In this document: piece after piece, positions 44,741-54,605 of the stretch | Position numbering within the stretch: the stretch's first letter is position 1 | Layout of the letters: each line of letters opens with the position of its first letter | Assembly (NCBI RefSeq): GCF_007050985.1 | Contig: NZ_VHSF01000004.1 | Coordinates: 27,527 to 91,526 of the forward strand | Length of the DNA stretch: 64,000 bases | DNA from: Christiangramia sabulilitoris | GTDB taxonomy: Bacteria > Bacteroidota > Bacteroidia > Flavobacteriales > Flavobacteriaceae | Direction: 5' to 3' | Made by a program: the position numbers and the translations under genes | Notes under the pieces: generated by a model | Seen by the model: only the letters and a program-made list of their open reading frames with translations | What the model was told of the DNA's origin: nothing | Databases searched by the model: none

Positions 44741-46060
44741 TTAGGCAGGTATTTGTTTTTCCTGATTTATGATTTTATTTTCTAAAGAGGTGATCATTTT
44801 AAGAATGGTAGAAAGGATCAAACTGAAGAGTACGAAGGCAATGAAAATAATAAAACCGGGTTGTAAAGAGGTTCTGTTGGTGGAAATACTCACGAGGGAA
44901 TCTGTATCCCGATTAACCATGGCCAGCTGGTTATCAAGTATTCCCTGGAAACCTATATAAGCCATAAAGATCGCAATGACATAAACATCTGCCATACTCC
45001 ATTTTCCTGATTTAAAAGCGAAGAAGTTCAGGACCCCGTTCTTTCTTGTCTTATCATTTCCGGCCAGGTAGATTTGTGTAGCAAGTAATTTTGCAAGGGG
45101 AAAAATGATACTGAAGACAAGAATAAGAATCCCTACCACGTATGAGTCTATCTTTCCATTATTGAATAGAATTCCTATAACATCCAGGATGCTCTTACTT
45201 CTAAAGAAGATTACCTGGTCATTAAAGGTGATACTTTCCCCAATCAGTAGAAAATTAATCTGTTGAAAACGGGCATCTATTTCAATCATTGGTGCAGTAA
45301 GACCTGAAAACAGCACCACCATAGATACCAGGACTGAAATAATGAAAAGTGGTGTGTGTACCGCTTTTTGATTTCTCACCAACCACCACAGGAGAAGAAA
45401 CACAACAATAATTCCCAATAAAATATAGGTGTGAAAATAGGTCTCATCCTCGAGCGAATATATTTTCTCCGGAATTTTCTCATTGAATCCGGCAAGATCT
45501 TCGACCTTATACTTATCCAAAAGAGCTTTTATTTTCAGTGTTTCTACCTGGGAATCATCATAGGTGAGGTCGCTGTATTCCTGTAACTTGCTTTTAATGA
45601 CAAATTTCAATGCCTCTTTATTTTCCGGCTTTTGAATTTCATTAACGATGGTCTGGGCGAACATGGGGACAAGAGCCCTTATTTTATCTTCAGGAACCAG
45701 TGCCTTTACCGCAAATTTTTGAAGTTTAGCTTTAAGTCCTTTCTGTTTTTGATCCAGAATATCTGCTCCCTTGTCTATGCCCGCCGTTAGTATATTTTCA
45801 ACCTGTTGAACCAGGGTATCCTCCTGGGCCTCTGTAAACTCGAATTCATCGATCCGGTTTAGAACCATGGTAGTAAGATGGTCCCGCCAGATGTTAACAG
45901 ACATTATTCCGTGAGTGATACTGTTTAGCTCGCTGTAATCCTCTTTAATTTCTGCTGCTTCTGAAGAGTACTTAAAAATAGAATAGCTGCTCCAACCGGC
46001 CAGTAGCAGCAAAGCACCCGCGAGAAAGATTACAAGGAATTGCTGAAAGATCCTGGACAT
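44741..46060 (-). CDS. PqiA-like inner-membrane protein with a large periplasmic domain
   Basis: 439 residues. One N-terminal membrane segment (about 9-30) is followed by a soluble, mostly helical region (31-210) of unknown type and then several membrane segments. The C-terminal part carries PqiA-family signatures: IIFPLAKLLATQIYLAG and GKWSMADVYVIAIFMAYIGF. PqiA proteins are membrane partners of MCE lipid-transport systems, though no mce or pqiB gene is beside this one. The large N-terminal domain is not found in E. coli PqiA. The gene stands alone between the pseudogenes and mnmE. Confidence 0.75.
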   Translation of the reverse strand: MSRIFQQFLVIFLAGALLLLAGWSSYSIFKYSSEAAEIKEDYSELNSITHGIMSVNIWRDHLTTMVLNRIDEFEFTEAQEDTLVQQVENILTAGIDKGADILDQKQKGLKAKLQKFAVKALVPEDKIRALVPMFAQTIVNEIQKPENKEALKFVIKSKLQEYSDLTYDDSQVETLKIKALLDKYKVEDLAGFNEKIPEKIYSLEDETYFHTYILLGIIVVFLLLWWLVRNQKAVHTPLFIISVLVSMVVLFSGLTAPMIEIDARFQQINFLLIGESITFNDQVIFFRSKSILDVIGILFNNGKIDSYVVGILILVFSIIFPLAKLLATQIYLAGNDKTRKNGVLNFFAFKSGKWSMADVYVIAIFMAYIGFQGILDNQLAMVNRDTDSLVSISTNRTSLQPGFIIFIAFVLFSLILSTILKMITSLENKIINQEKQIPA

Positions 46061-46349
46061 AGATGTTGGAATTTGTTAAAGGTAGTCTTTAGGATTGATT
46101 ATGCAGTTACTGCAACGTACCTATTCCAACAAACGAAAAGAGATCGAAGTCTAAGAGATTAATACAGGCGAACTATTCTTTTTATCGCTTAATAGATATA
46201 CCGTCAAGAAATGCTTTGATCTATAATTGCTGAATTGCGTTCCTAAAGCAAATTAACATCAAAGATGCCGGCAAAGGCTATATACTGTGAGCTTTACGTT
46301 TTGATTTGCCGAATTGGACCTGAAATCAGGATTCTCATACCAAAAAGCC

Positions 46350-47774
46350 TTACTTCCCAATACAAAAGTTTGCAAATATATTACCCAAAAGATCATCATT
46401 AGTGATCTCCCCGGTGATCTCTCCAAAATGATGCAGCGCCTGACGTATATCGATTGCCAGCAGGTCTCCTGAAAGATCTGCATTCAATCCATCTTCTACC
46501 TTATTGATCTCTTCCAGGGCTTGTAAAAGGGCAGCATAATGCCTGGAATTAGTTACAATAGTATCACTGTTGCGAAGTGCACCGGTGTTCACGAAATCCA
46601 GTAGTTTCTCTTTTAACTCATCAACACCCATATTGGTCTTGGCAGATAATAAAAGAAATTGCGCCCGCTCGCCGTGGCTGGAAATTTCTTCCAGTTTTAC
46701 TTTTAAATTTTCAATTTCTTCCGGCGCGAGGCGATCTGTTTTATTAGCAATGATCAACAATGGTTTCTGGGGGAACTTGTTCTTGATCTTTTCAATTTCT
46801 ATCCTTACTTCGTGCAGTCTCTCCCTGTTCACCGCTATTTGTGAGCTATCTACGAGATATACTACCACCTGTGCCTGGCCAATCTTTTCAAAGGTCTTTT
46901 TGATCCCTATACTTTCAACAATATCTTTAGTCTCTCTGATTCCCGCGGTATCAATAAACCTGAATCCTACGCCGCCAATGCTCATTTCATCTTCAATGGT
47001 ATCCCTGGTGGTGCCGGCGATATCAGAAACGATGGCCCGCTCTTCATTAAGCAAGGAATTAAGCAAGGTAGATTTACCTACATTCGGCTCTCCCACAATG
47101 GCTACAGGAATACCATTTTTAAGGACATTGCCGGTAGCGAATGAATCGATAAGTCGTTTTAAAACAGTCTGGATTTTGGAGATTAACTCTTTGAATTGAT
47201 CTCTATTGGCGAACTCTACATCTTCTTCAGCAAAATCTAGCTCCAGTTCTATAAGGGAGGCGAAATTCAATAATTCTTCTCTTAATTTCTGTATTTCATT
47301 CGAGAATCCGCCCCGCATCTGCTGCATGGCCATTTGGTGAGAAGCAGCATTTTCAGAATTAATAAGATCTGCCACCGCTTCTGCCTGACTCAGGTCCATT
47401 TTGGCGTTCAGAAAAGCACGAAGGGTAAATTCACCCGCTTCTGCAGAACGACAACCTTTTCTTAATAATAATTGAATGATCTCCTGCTGGATATAGGGGC
47501 TGCCGTGGCAGGATAATTCCACAGTTTCCTCTCCGGTATAGGATTTTGGAGCACGGAATACAGATGCCAGGACCTCGTCGATGGTTCTCTCGCCATCCAT
47601 TACATTTCCAAGGTGAATGGTATGAGTTGGTTGTCCTGCCAGGTCTTTCCTGCTTTTTGCTTTGAAAAGGGGAGAGACAATATTTATGGCATCGGGTCCC
47701 GAAACTCTTATAACCGCAATGGCACCGGCACCTGAAGGTGTGGCCAGTGCAACAATAGTATCATTCAATTTCAT
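46350..47774 (-). CDS. mnmE: tRNA modification GTPase MnmE
   Basis: 474 residues, full length. The N-terminal tetrahydrofolate-binding domain (1-120) begins DTIVALATPSGAGAIAVIRVSG. A helical domain surrounds the G domain (about 215-385), with G1 GEPNVGKSTLLN, G3 DTAGIRET and G4 NKTD. The protein ends FCIGK, the conserved C-terminal motif with the catalytic cysteine. With MnmG it installs the 5-carboxymethylaminomethyl group on wobble uridine 34 of tRNAs. It is divergent from the DUF4870 gene. The 290 bases between its stop and the pqiA-like gene show nothing I can call. Confidence 0.96.
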   Translation of the reverse strand: MKLNDTIVALATPSGAGAIAVIRVSGPDAINIVSPLFKAKSRKDLAGQPTHTIHLGNVMDGERTIDEVLASVFRAPKSYTGEETVELSCHGSPYIQQEIIQLLLRKGCRSAEAGEFTLRAFLNAKMDLSQAEAVADLINSENAASHQMAMQQMRGGFSNEIQKLREELLNFASLIELELDFAEEDVEFANRDQFKELISKIQTVLKRLIDSFATGNVLKNGIPVAIVGEPNVGKSTLLNSLLNEERAIVSDIAGTTRDTIEDEMSIGGVGFRFIDTAGIRETKDIVESIGIKKTFEKIGQAQVVVYLVDSSQIAVNRERLHEVRIEIEKIKNKFPQKPLLIIANKTDRLAPEEIENLKVKLEEISSHGERAQFLLLSAKTNMGVDELKEKLLDFVNTGALRNSDTIVTNSRHYAALLQALEEINKVEDGLNADLSGDLLAIDIRQALHHFGEITGEITNDDLLGNIFANFCIGK

Positions 47775-47880
47775 AAGGCAAATTTAAAAAAGAATTCATG
47801 GATTGGTCTATTTATGTAACAAAGCTCTGGAACAGGCGTCTTTTAAGTATAGTAATTAACCAACCATCAATAAATTAACC

Positions 47881-48219
47881 ATGAGAGAAGACAATCAAAT
47901 GCTGGTCATGACCCATTTAAGTCAGTTACTGGACCTGGTCACGGGAATAGGCGGTTTTATAGTGCCGTTGATACTATGGCTTACTCAAAAAGACAAAGTA
48001 GCTGGAATGGATATGCACGGCAAAATGATCCTGAATTTCCAGATTAGTCTTTTTATTTATTCGATAATTAGCATTCCTCTGATCCTTCTTCTTGGACTCG
48101 GGATCTTTCTACTTATCATCATCGGGCTCATAGCGCTGATATTCCCAATTATGAACGCAATTAAGGTTAGTAACGGTGAATTGCCTTATTACCCATTGAC
48201 CATAGAGTTTTTAAAATAA
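47881..48219 (+). CDS. DUF4870 small membrane protein
   Basis: 112 residues with three to four hydrophobic segments. MVMTHLSQLLDLVTGIGGFIVPLILWLTQKD (key part HLSQLL...IVPLILWL) and MDMHGKMILNFQISLFIY match the DUF4870/Tic20-like family. Its function is unknown; members are short inner-membrane proteins, often single-gene units. It runs convergently to dnaN with a strong terminator between them. Confidence 0.8.
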   Translation: MREDNQMLVMTHLSQLLDLVTGIGGFIVPLILWLTQKDKVAGMDMHGKMILNFQISLFIYSIISIPLILLLGLGIFLLIIIGLIALIFPIMNAIKVSNGELPYYPLTIEFLK

Positions 48220-48290
48220 CAGTAAACATCGGCATCCTGAATTTATTGCAGGATCTCAGCTTAAAGATTTTAAGTAATAGAACCATAAAC

Positions 48291-48306
48291 TCCCGAAGGC
48301 TCGGGA
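48291..48306. repeat. Small palindromic hairpin after the DUF4870 gene
   Basis: TCCCGA and TCGGGA enclose AGGC. It resembles in sequence the core of the palindrome at 34300-34317 (both TCCCGA...TCGGGA). It may be a degraded copy of the same element class. Confidence 0.4.
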
Positions 48307-48354
48307 AAGTTTCAGGAATTAAAGCTTAGTTAGTTGATTTTTTTAGTTAGCAAT

Positions 48355-48388
48355 AAAAAGCCCGTTCAAATGAATGAACGGGCTTTTT
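48355..48388. terminator. Bidirectional terminator between the DUF4870 gene and dnaN
   Basis: A perfect 14-base stem, AAAAAGCCCGTTCA (48355-48368) with TGAACGGGCTTTTT (48375-48388), and A/T runs on both sides. It sits between two convergent genes. Confidence 0.9.
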
Positions 48389-48424
48389 TATTTTTTATCG
48401 CTTACTGCAACCAAAAATTGCCTT

Positions 48425-49543
48425 TTAGTTATTCAGCATAACCGGCATTACCAGCATAGTGATCTTTTCTCCAGGATCCAGACCATCTACTGGAGTCAGG
48501 ATTCCTGCTCTGTTTGGCAAGCTCATTTCAAGCATTACCTCGTCTGCAGTAAGATTACCTAACATCTCGATAAGGAATCTCGAATTGAAACCTATTTGCA
48601 TGTCATCTCCCTGGTAAGAACAGGTCAAACGCTCTTCAGCCTTATTGCTGTAATCCACATCTTCTGCAGAAATATTCAGCTCGGCCCCGGCAATTTTCAA
48701 TCTAACCTGGTGGGTGGTTTTATTTGAGAAAATAGAAACCCTTCTTACAGAACTTAAGAACTGGTTTCTTTCTATAGTCAGTTTATTTGGATTCTCTTTG
48801 GGAATTACCGCCTCGTAATTAGGATACTTTCCATCGATTAATCTACAGATAAGCTGGGTCTCGTCAAAAGTGAATTTCGCATTAGAATCGTTATACTCAA
48901 TAAGTACATCAGATTCACTTCCGGCGAGAATACCTTTTAGCAGATTCAAAGGCTTTTTAGGCATAATGAATTCGGCTGTCTGGCTGGCTTTGATGTCATC
49001 TCTGGAGTATTTTACCAGTTTGTGAGCATCTGTAGCTACAAAAGTAAGTCCGTCTTCAGAAAACTGAAAGAAAACTCCGCTCATGACCGGTCTCAGGTCA
49101 TCATTTCCTGAAGCAAAGATTGTTTTTGAAATGGCAGATGCAAGAATATCAGCTTCTACAACTGTACTGCTTGGTTCTTCAAGTTCTACCGGGTTAGGGA
49201 ATTCCTCACCATCAGCATATGCAAGGGCATATTTACCGTGGTTTGAACTTAGTTCTATGGTATTGTTATCTTCAACTACAAAGGTTAAAGGTTGCTCCGG
49301 AAAGGTTTTCAGGGTGTCTAAAAGAAGTTTTGCGGGAACGGCAATTTTACCTTCAGAATCAGATTCCACCTTAAGCTTTGCAGACATAGTAGTTTCCAGA
49401 TCTGAAGCAGAAACCGTCAACTCGTCGTGATTAAGGTCAAAAAGGAAATTGTCTAAAATTGGTAATGTATTGCTGTTGTTAATTACCCCTCCAAGTATTT
49501 GTAGCTGTTTCAGCAGGTAATTGCTGGATACAATAAATTTCAT
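48425..49543 (-). CDS. dnaN: DNA polymerase III beta sliding clamp
   Basis: 372 residues, standard length, three clamp domains. Recognisable stretches: MKFIVSSNYLLKQLQILGGVI, VPAKLLLDTLKTFPEQPL, GVFFQFSEDGLTFVATDAHKL, the SSVRRVSIFS helix and the C-terminal MLVMPVMLNN (the M-P-M/V-R/L end of the clamp family). It encircles DNA and tethers polymerase and repair proteins. It is not next to dnaA here, the usual position in many bacteria; dnaN in Bacteroidota is often separate. It lies 202 bases downstream of gldG, so it probably has its own promoter. Confidence 0.97.
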   Translation of the reverse strand: MKFIVSSNYLLKQLQILGGVINNSNTLPILDNFLFDLNHDELTVSASDLETTMSAKLKVESDSEGKIAVPAKLLLDTLKTFPEQPLTFVVEDNNTIELSSNHGKYALAYADGEEFPNPVELEEPSSTVVEADILASAISKTIFASGNDDLRPVMSGVFFQFSEDGLTFVATDAHKLVKYSRDDIKASQTAEFIMPKKPLNLLKGILAGSESDVLIEYNDSNAKFTFDETQLICRLIDGKYPNYEAVIPKENPNKLTIERNQFLSSVRRVSIFSNKTTHQVRLKIAGAELNISAEDVDYSNKAEERLTCSYQGDDMQIGFNSRFLIEMLGNLTADEVMLEMSLPNRAGILTPVDGLDPGEKITMLVMPVMLNN

Positions 49544-49573
49544 CGGCTTTTATTGATTAATTTGAATCAATTA

Positions 49574-49581
49574 CAAATATA
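49574..49581 (-). promoter_or_regulatory. Possible -7 element of the dnaN promoter
   Basis: TATATTTG on the minus strand, 31 bases before the dnaN ATG, matches the Bacteroidota -7 consensus TAnnTTTG. A TTTG at the right -33 spacing is not evident, so support is limited. Confidence 0.35.
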
Positions 49582-49744
49582 TTTTAATAAGTCAAAAATA
49601 AGGGGCTCTTACCCGAGTTTTTATTAACAGACTTTCTTGTTGTAAATGCCGTAAAACACTGTAAAATAAATAATTGTGAAATCAATCTGAATAAGAATTG
49701 TTAATATGTAACCGTAAAAAGGGATAGCAGATCCCGGGAATGTC

Positions 49745-51412
49745 CTACTTCACATATTTCTTTCTTCGGTAGAACCGGTAACCAAATCCAAAAATTAGTA
49801 ACAGTAAAACTGGACCGGCAATATTGATAACCTGCCACTTTTCTCTATCCATGGCCGTTTTTTCTTTATCCAGGAAGGCGAGGTTTATTTCCTTACTTCT
49901 AATATCTATTAATCCGGTATCGTCCAGCAGGTAATTCACTGAATTTAAAAGGAATTCCTTGTTGCCGTAAGTGTTCCCGGTATATCGCTGAAAACCTAAT
50001 TCCAGGGGTTTTCCAGCCTGCAGATCGTTTTTGATCACATCGCCATCAGACACCACCAGCATCTTTGATTCTTTACCCTGGTCAAGATGATCTGGAATTT
50101 TAAATGGCTTGATCCTGTTTTTATAAACAGACCTGAATTTTCCTTCCAGTAAGACCGCCAATGCCTGCTCCCCGTCATCATAAGTGCTTACATCCGGTTT
50201 TTCACCTATCACATCGAGGCTGATCTGTGCCGGTACTCCCTCCAGTTTGGTTCGCGGAGAACTACTTAGCAGAATAGTTTTTTCTATATCATTTGAAAGG
50301 GTATCTATAGGATTGGCGTATTCGAATTTTACGGCCTCAATATTCTTGATAACCGGGTGACCCACAGGTGAACTGGTTAATGGACTATAGAACCAGGGAT
50401 AGGGGTTAAACCTGGTGTCATTGCCACTTCCGCTGGCCAGGATGATAGGAGCAGAATACAGGTCATTGACGATTGCCGGGTTAATGCGCAACCCATAGGA
50501 AAAGAAATAATCGCCAAGATTTAGATTCCTGGGCAGGGCTATGGCGCTTCCTCGTTCATTAAAGAGACTATCTGTTTCCATATTGGTCACCTCAGCCAGC
50601 CACAGGATCTTTCCTCCATTCATCAAATATTGATCGAGTATATATTTCTCGTTTTCTGTGTAAGGCTGCGTTGGTTTCGGTTCCAAAATAAGGTCGTATT
50701 CCTTTAGTTCCTGCAATGTCTTTTGAGGAGCTGTTGTTGCTGAATCCAGGGTAAAAGGAGCCATGTAGTAATATTGCTGAATGGTTCTGACAAAATCAGC
50801 GATTTTTGCATCAGGTAATTCCCCGTTACCGCGCATTACCGCAATCTTCTTTGCTCGTGGATAGACCAGTTTACTCAGCCCGTCGGCGAAAACATACTCC
50901 AGCTGCTGTACCGAAGAATTCACTCTTTCCTCGTCTGTAGCGCCTATTTGATTTTTTAGCAACGGGATTTTTACAGTCCTGTCCCCGTAATTCGCAATGG
51001 CCCATGGAAAGATGATACTTTCACTGTTTTTACCATTTTCCTGAACATTTAATCTGGCCGGCGTCATGCCCAACTTGTAAAATTCTTCAGCGATCGCATT
51101 GGCATCATCACCTTCGGCTAAAGGATCGATAAAATTAAATTTAAGGTTTCGGTTCAGGGCTGAAAATTCTTCCAGTATCTGGCGGGTTTCGTTGCTTAAT
51201 CTTCTGAATTCCGAAGGAAAACTACCTTCTAAAAATACATCGATCACAATGGGTTCATCTATATCTTCAATTATATTCTTTGCAGCCGGAGACAGGCTGT
51301 AACGCTGGTCCTGGGTAAGGTCTAATCTCAGGTAAAATTCTGTAGCGAGCCAGTTGGTGCCAATCAGAATTGCGATTAAAACAAGGATGGATTTTATCTT
51401 ACCTGCCTGCAT
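49745..51412 (-). CDS. gldG: Gliding motility ABC transporter component GldG
   Basis: 555 residues: one N-terminal membrane segment (about 8-26), a long periplasmic part of the ABC_transp_aux/GldG type, and a C-terminal membrane segment (about 527-545) followed by a basic tail RFYRRKK. Marker stretches are LDLTQDQRYSLSPAAKNIIEDI, PIVIDVFLEGSFPSEFRRL and MLVVSDGDVIKNDL. GldG works with GldF and the ATPase GldA in the gliding-associated ABC transporter of Flavobacteriia. It overlaps gldF by 1 base (TAATG). No gldA is in the window; in this phylum it is usually elsewhere in the genome. Confidence 0.93.
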   Translation of the reverse strand: MQAGKIKSILVLIAILIGTNWLATEFYLRLDLTQDQRYSLSPAAKNIIEDIDEPIVIDVFLEGSFPSEFRRLSNETRQILEEFSALNRNLKFNFIDPLAEGDDANAIAEEFYKLGMTPARLNVQENGKNSESIIFPWAIANYGDRTVKIPLLKNQIGATDEERVNSSVQQLEYVFADGLSKLVYPRAKKIAVMRGNGELPDAKIADFVRTIQQYYYMAPFTLDSATTAPQKTLQELKEYDLILEPKPTQPYTENEKYILDQYLMNGGKILWLAEVTNMETDSLFNERGSAIALPRNLNLGDYFFSYGLRINPAIVNDLYSAPIILASGSGNDTRFNPYPWFYSPLTSSPVGHPVIKNIEAVKFEYANPIDTLSNDIEKTILLSSSPRTKLEGVPAQISLDVIGEKPDVSTYDDGEQALAVLLEGKFRSVYKNRIKPFKIPDHLDQGKESKMLVVSDGDVIKNDLQAGKPLELGFQRYTGNTYGNKEFLLNSVNYLLDDTGLIDIRSKEINLAFLDKEKTAMDREKWQVINIAGPVLLLLIFGFGYRFYRRKKYVK

Positions 51413-52149
51413 TACTTTAGGTTTCTTTTAGCGGAAAGATTGATTTCTGTCAGTTTCAGAAATATGAACATCAAACTTAAAAAATAGATCAGGTCGCGGG
51501 TATCTACCACACCGCGGCTAATGCTTTTATAGTGGAAATTTATTCCGAAGTATTCGATCAAATAACCTGAGGTGCCAAAAATATCTGTCTGGCTGATGGC
51601 TTCAAAAGCATAAAAACTAATAAAGCCAAGAAATACTGCTAATAAAAATGCCACGATCTGGTTAGAAGTTAAACTTGATGCAAAAATACCTATGGCTGCA
51701 TAACATCCACCTAAAAAGATCAAACCAATGTATGAACCAATGGTTGCGCCCACATCAAAATTCCCGACTGGTTTTCCAAGCTGCTGGATGGTCAGGACAT
51801 ATAAAAAGGTAGGGACGATCGCCAGGATTACCAGAACGATAACAGCCAGGTATTTGCCCAGAATAAGTTTCCATAGTCCAATGGGTTTGGTAAGCAGGAG
51901 CTCCATAGTGCCCATTCTTGTTTCTTCAGAAAAAGTTTTCATGGCTATAGCCGGAATCAGGAATAAAAAGATCCATGGAGCCAGGCTGAATAAAGGTTTC
52001 AGATCTGCGAAGCCACTATCCAGAATGTTATATCCACCTCTAAAGACAAAAAGAAAGAAGCCGCTGGCAATTAGAAAAAGTCCAATAACCAGATATCCCG
52101 TTAGGGATGAGAAAAAAGATCGTATTTCTTTATTGAATATGGTGAGCAT
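51412..52149 (-). CDS. gldF: Gliding motility ABC transporter permease GldF
   Basis: 245 residues with six hydrophobic segments, ABC-2 permease type. The sequence FNKEIRSFFSSLTGYLVIGLFL and AMKTFSEETRMGTMELLLTKPI matches the family motif around the coupling helix. It forms the membrane channel of the GldAFG transporter. Start ATG at 52149; the stop is shared by the TAATG junction with gldG. A 140-base gap with a repeat-like sequence lies upstream. Confidence 0.93.
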   Translation of the reverse strand: MLTIFNKEIRSFFSSLTGYLVIGLFLIASGFFLFVFRGGYNILDSGFADLKPLFSLAPWIFLFLIPAIAMKTFSEETRMGTMELLLTKPIGLWKLILGKYLAVIVLVILAIVPTFLYVLTIQQLGKPVGNFDVGATIGSYIGLIFLGGCYAAIGIFASSLTSNQIVAFLLAVFLGFISFYAFEAISQTDIFGTSGYLIEYFGINFHYKSISRGVVDTRDLIYFLSLMFIFLKLTEINLSAKRNLK

Positions 52150-52195
52150 ACTTCCTAATTATCAATTATCCATTATCTGTCCTGTATTTAATTCA

Positions 52196-52275
52196 ATGTC
52201 ATTTCGACCGAACGAAGAATTCCTTTCAACCTTTATTTTCCACATTTCAACTGCGCTCAGTGTGATATTCTCAAT
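52196..52275. repeat. Candidate dispersed intergenic repeat of Bacteroidota type
   Basis: The stretch starts ATGTCATTTCGACCGAACGA and ends CAACTGCGCTCAGTGTGATA. Sequences of this composition (GTCATTTCGA..., ...CTGCGCTCAGTGTGA) recur in flavobacterial intergenic DNA, to my knowledge, as short repeats with opposite ends. It lies between gldF and the monooxygenase-fold gene. Only one copy is visible here. Confidence 0.45.
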
Positions 52276-52289
52276 ATTAACTCTAAAAC

Positions 52290-52586
52290 CTATTCCAGGC
52301 TAACCAACTTATCCACACTCCAGGCTTCCGGTTTCTCGTTGAATAAAATTTTGGTATCAGCCCAAACGGTTTTGAATAGATCAGATTTTCTGTAATTCTC
52401 CAAAGCCTGTTCATCCTTCCAGTAAGAATACGTGAAAAAACGGTTTGTATTGTCTTTATCTCTATAGAGTTCAAGAAATTCACAACCTTCAAAATTGCGT
52501 ATCCTGGATTTAACTTCTTCAAAATTATTCAGAAATTCTTCAATCTTCCCGGGCTCAAAACCCATTTTCACAATTCTCACGAACAT
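52290..52586 (-). CDS. Antibiotic-biosynthesis-monooxygenase (ABM) fold protein
   Basis: 98 residues, a dimeric alpha-beta-barrel fold: FVRIVKMGFEPGKIEEFLNNF, then GCEFLELYRDKDNTNRFFTYSYWKDEQAL (key residues FFTYSYW) and a C-terminal helix. Proteins of this small family degrade haem, oxidise quinols or are of unknown role. The ATG directly abuts the stop of the SAM hydrolase gene, so they are co-transcribed. It lies upstream of gldF; this order may be conserved in Flavobacteriia, but I cannot verify that here. Confidence 0.8.
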   Translation of the reverse strand: MFVRIVKMGFEPGKIEEFLNNFEEVKSRIRNFEGCEFLELYRDKDNTNRFFTYSYWKDEQALENYRKSDLFKTVWADTKILFNEKPEAWSVDKLVSLE

Positions 52587-53420
52587 CTAATCAAAATTTA
52601 CTGTTATGGTATCCCGGTATTCCAATCCAAATAAGCTTGCCGCGCTTCCCACGGTACTCGGATTGCTCTTATACATCGCCAGTTCGATATATCCCGCCGA
52701 ATTAAAAACAGCTAACTTTTTACCGTCCTCCTCCTTGCGTTTTTCTTTTTCAATATCAAAATTAATGGCGTGGCTGTAGGTCTCATAGATCACATTAAAA
52801 TTCACGTTGCGCGCACTGATCTTAAAAGCCCGGCCTTTGCCGATACTTTCGAAAAGTTTTCGTGAAATATTTGTGATCACGTTCCCATAGTTATCAACAT
52901 ATATCACATGGCCAAGAATCTGATTCTTTTCAGAATTAATTATAGGCTCAAACTGTTTTGTATACTTTATCTGGCTAACGCTTTTACCTATTACTTCGAG
53001 GGTACCGCCGCGGGCGATATGGCAGGCCACCTTTACAAATACATCCAGTACTGGAAAATTCGTCTGTATTTTGTCGTGTATATTGATCTCTACGATTTTT
53101 TCCGGCCTTATTTCTGAAGCCAGCAGGGAAAGGATTCCGTTATTCGCGCATATAAAGAAATGCTCATCCAGTTTAACGGCCAGGTGTTTGTTTTCCGGGG
53201 TAAGTTCAGAATCTATACCTATGATATGGATGGTGCCTTTAGGGAAACTCTTGTAGGCGTTCTTGATGATATAGGCTGCCTCGCTTATATGGAAAGGCGA
53301 AACCGAGTGCGAAATATCAACAATTCTCACATCACTTAATTCGCTGTATATAGCTCCTTTAACCGCACCAGCGAAATAGTCTTTCTCCCCGAAATCGGTC
53401 GTTAAAGTAATGATTGCCAT
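52587..53420 (-). CDS. SAM hydrolase (SAM hydroxide adenosyltransferase, DUF62)
   Basis: 277 residues. The start IITLTTDFGEKDYFAGAVKGAI is the DUF62 signature; DISHSVSPFHISEAAY, FICANNGILSLL and YVDNYGNVITNI follow, all near the SAM site in related enzymes. The C-terminal domain is a small beta barrel. Characterised relatives hydrolyse S-adenosylmethionine to adenosine and methionine; fluorinases and chlorinases are halide-using relatives. I see no feature to suggest halogenation. It is divergent from phoH with 209 bases between them. Confidence 0.88.
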   Translation of the reverse strand: MAIITLTTDFGEKDYFAGAVKGAIYSELSDVRIVDISHSVSPFHISEAAYIIKNAYKSFPKGTIHIIGIDSELTPENKHLAVKLDEHFFICANNGILSLLASEIRPEKIVEINIHDKIQTNFPVLDVFVKVACHIARGGTLEVIGKSVSQIKYTKQFEPIINSEKNQILGHVIYVDNYGNVITNISRKLFESIGKGRAFKISARNVNFNVIYETYSHAINFDIEKEKRKEEDGKKLAVFNSAGYIELAMYKSNPSTVGSAASLFGLEYRDTITVNFD

Positions 53421-53629
53421 AGGCGATTGTTAATATTTTTTTAATCTGAGACTGGTTATTTTACTTAAGTTTGTATAGAAGGCGAATATAATTTTATTTT
53501 TAGTGATTCGCTTAGGCTTAATGGTAAAAAATACCATAATTTCGGTTTCAAAATTAGGATTTTGAAACGCGAAGGACAAATTAAAATAACCTGAAAATTT
53601 GTAATGCTTCATCTTAAAAACCACAGCTT

Positions 53630-54583
53630 TTGAACGAACTTCTTATTGAACTCTCAGAAATTAGTCCCAGAGAATTTTTCGGGCAGCAAAACGAACACAT
53701 CGAGCTTTTAAAAAAGTATTTCCCAAAACTAAAGATCATCGCCAGGGGTAGTAAGATACGCGTCTTTGGAGATGAGGAAATGCTGGAAGAATTCGATAAA
53801 CGTTTTTCCATGTTAATGGATCATTTTGGGAAGTACAATAAGCTGGACGAAAATGCCATAGAAAGGGTTTTAACCAGTAATAGTGAGAATGATTATGCAA
53901 GCTCCAAGGAAAGCGGGGAAACCATAGTTCACGGCGTTAGCGGAAAGGTGATTAAAGCACAAACCGTTAATCAGCGCAAACTGGTTGAGCTTTCTAAAAA
54001 AAATGATCTTGTTTTTGCCATTGGACCGGCCGGAACCGGAAAAACATATACTGGTGTTGCCCTGGCGGTAAAGGCATTAAAAGAAAAGCAGGTAAAAAGG
54101 ATTATTTTGACAAGACCGGCAGTTGAAGCCGGAGAAAACCTGGGATTTCTTCCGGGAGATCTAAAGGAAAAACTTGATCCTTACATGCAGCCGCTTTATG
54201 ATGCTCTTCGAGATATGATCCCGCATGAAAAGCTGGAAGTCTTTATTGAAAAAGGAGTGATCCAGATTGCCCCGCTGGCATTTATGCGTGGACGTACTTT
54301 AGATAACGCGTTTGTAATTCTGGATGAAGCACAAAATACCACTCACGCGCAAATGAAAATGTTCCTTACGCGAATGGGTAAAAATGCAAAATTCATGATC
54401 ACTGGAGATCCGGGACAAATCGATCTTCCGAGGAGAGTTATTTCAGGATTAAAAGAAGCATTACTAGTACTTAAAGATGTAAAGGGGGTTGGCACGGTCT
54501 ACCTCGATGATAAGGATGTTATAAGACACCGCCTGGTGAAAAAGATCATTGCCGCCTACAAAACAATAGAACACAACGATTAA
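53630..54583 (+). CDS. PhoH family ATPase (PhoH-like)
   Basis: 317 residues. The N-terminal part begins [20 protein letters not shown], as in flavobacterial PhoH proteins. TTG at 53630 is therefore the natural start, with no better ATG. The ATPase domain holds Walker [30 protein letters not shown], Walker [13 protein letters not shown] and [11 protein letters not shown]. PhoH proteins are cytoplasmic RNA-related ATPases of the PIN-PhoH or YbeZ group; no PIN domain is present here. It is followed by purC 22 bases later, so the two are likely co-transcribed. Confidence 0.9.
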   Translation: MNELLIELSEISPREFFGQQNEHIELLKKYFPKLKIIARGSKIRVFGDEEMLEEFDKRFSMLMDHFGKYNKLDENAIERVLTSNSENDYASSKESGETIVHGVSGKVIKAQTVNQRKLVELSKKNDLVFAIGPAGTGKTYTGVALAVKALKEKQVKRIILTRPAVEAGENLGFLPGDLKEKLDPYMQPLYDALRDMIPHEKLEVFIEKGVIQIAPLAFMRGRTLDNAFVILDEAQNTTHAQMKMFLTRMGKNAKFMITGDPGQIDLPRRVISGLKEALLVLKDVKGVGTVYLDDKDVIRHRLVKKIIAAYKTIEHND

Positions 54584-54605
54584 TTTTAAAAAGAATCAGC
54601 TCTTT

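Noticed and set aside
46061..46349. Possible gene between the pqiA-like gene and mnmE
   Set aside because: The only open frame overlaps the mnmE end in another frame, and no protein signature or regulatory element is recognisable.
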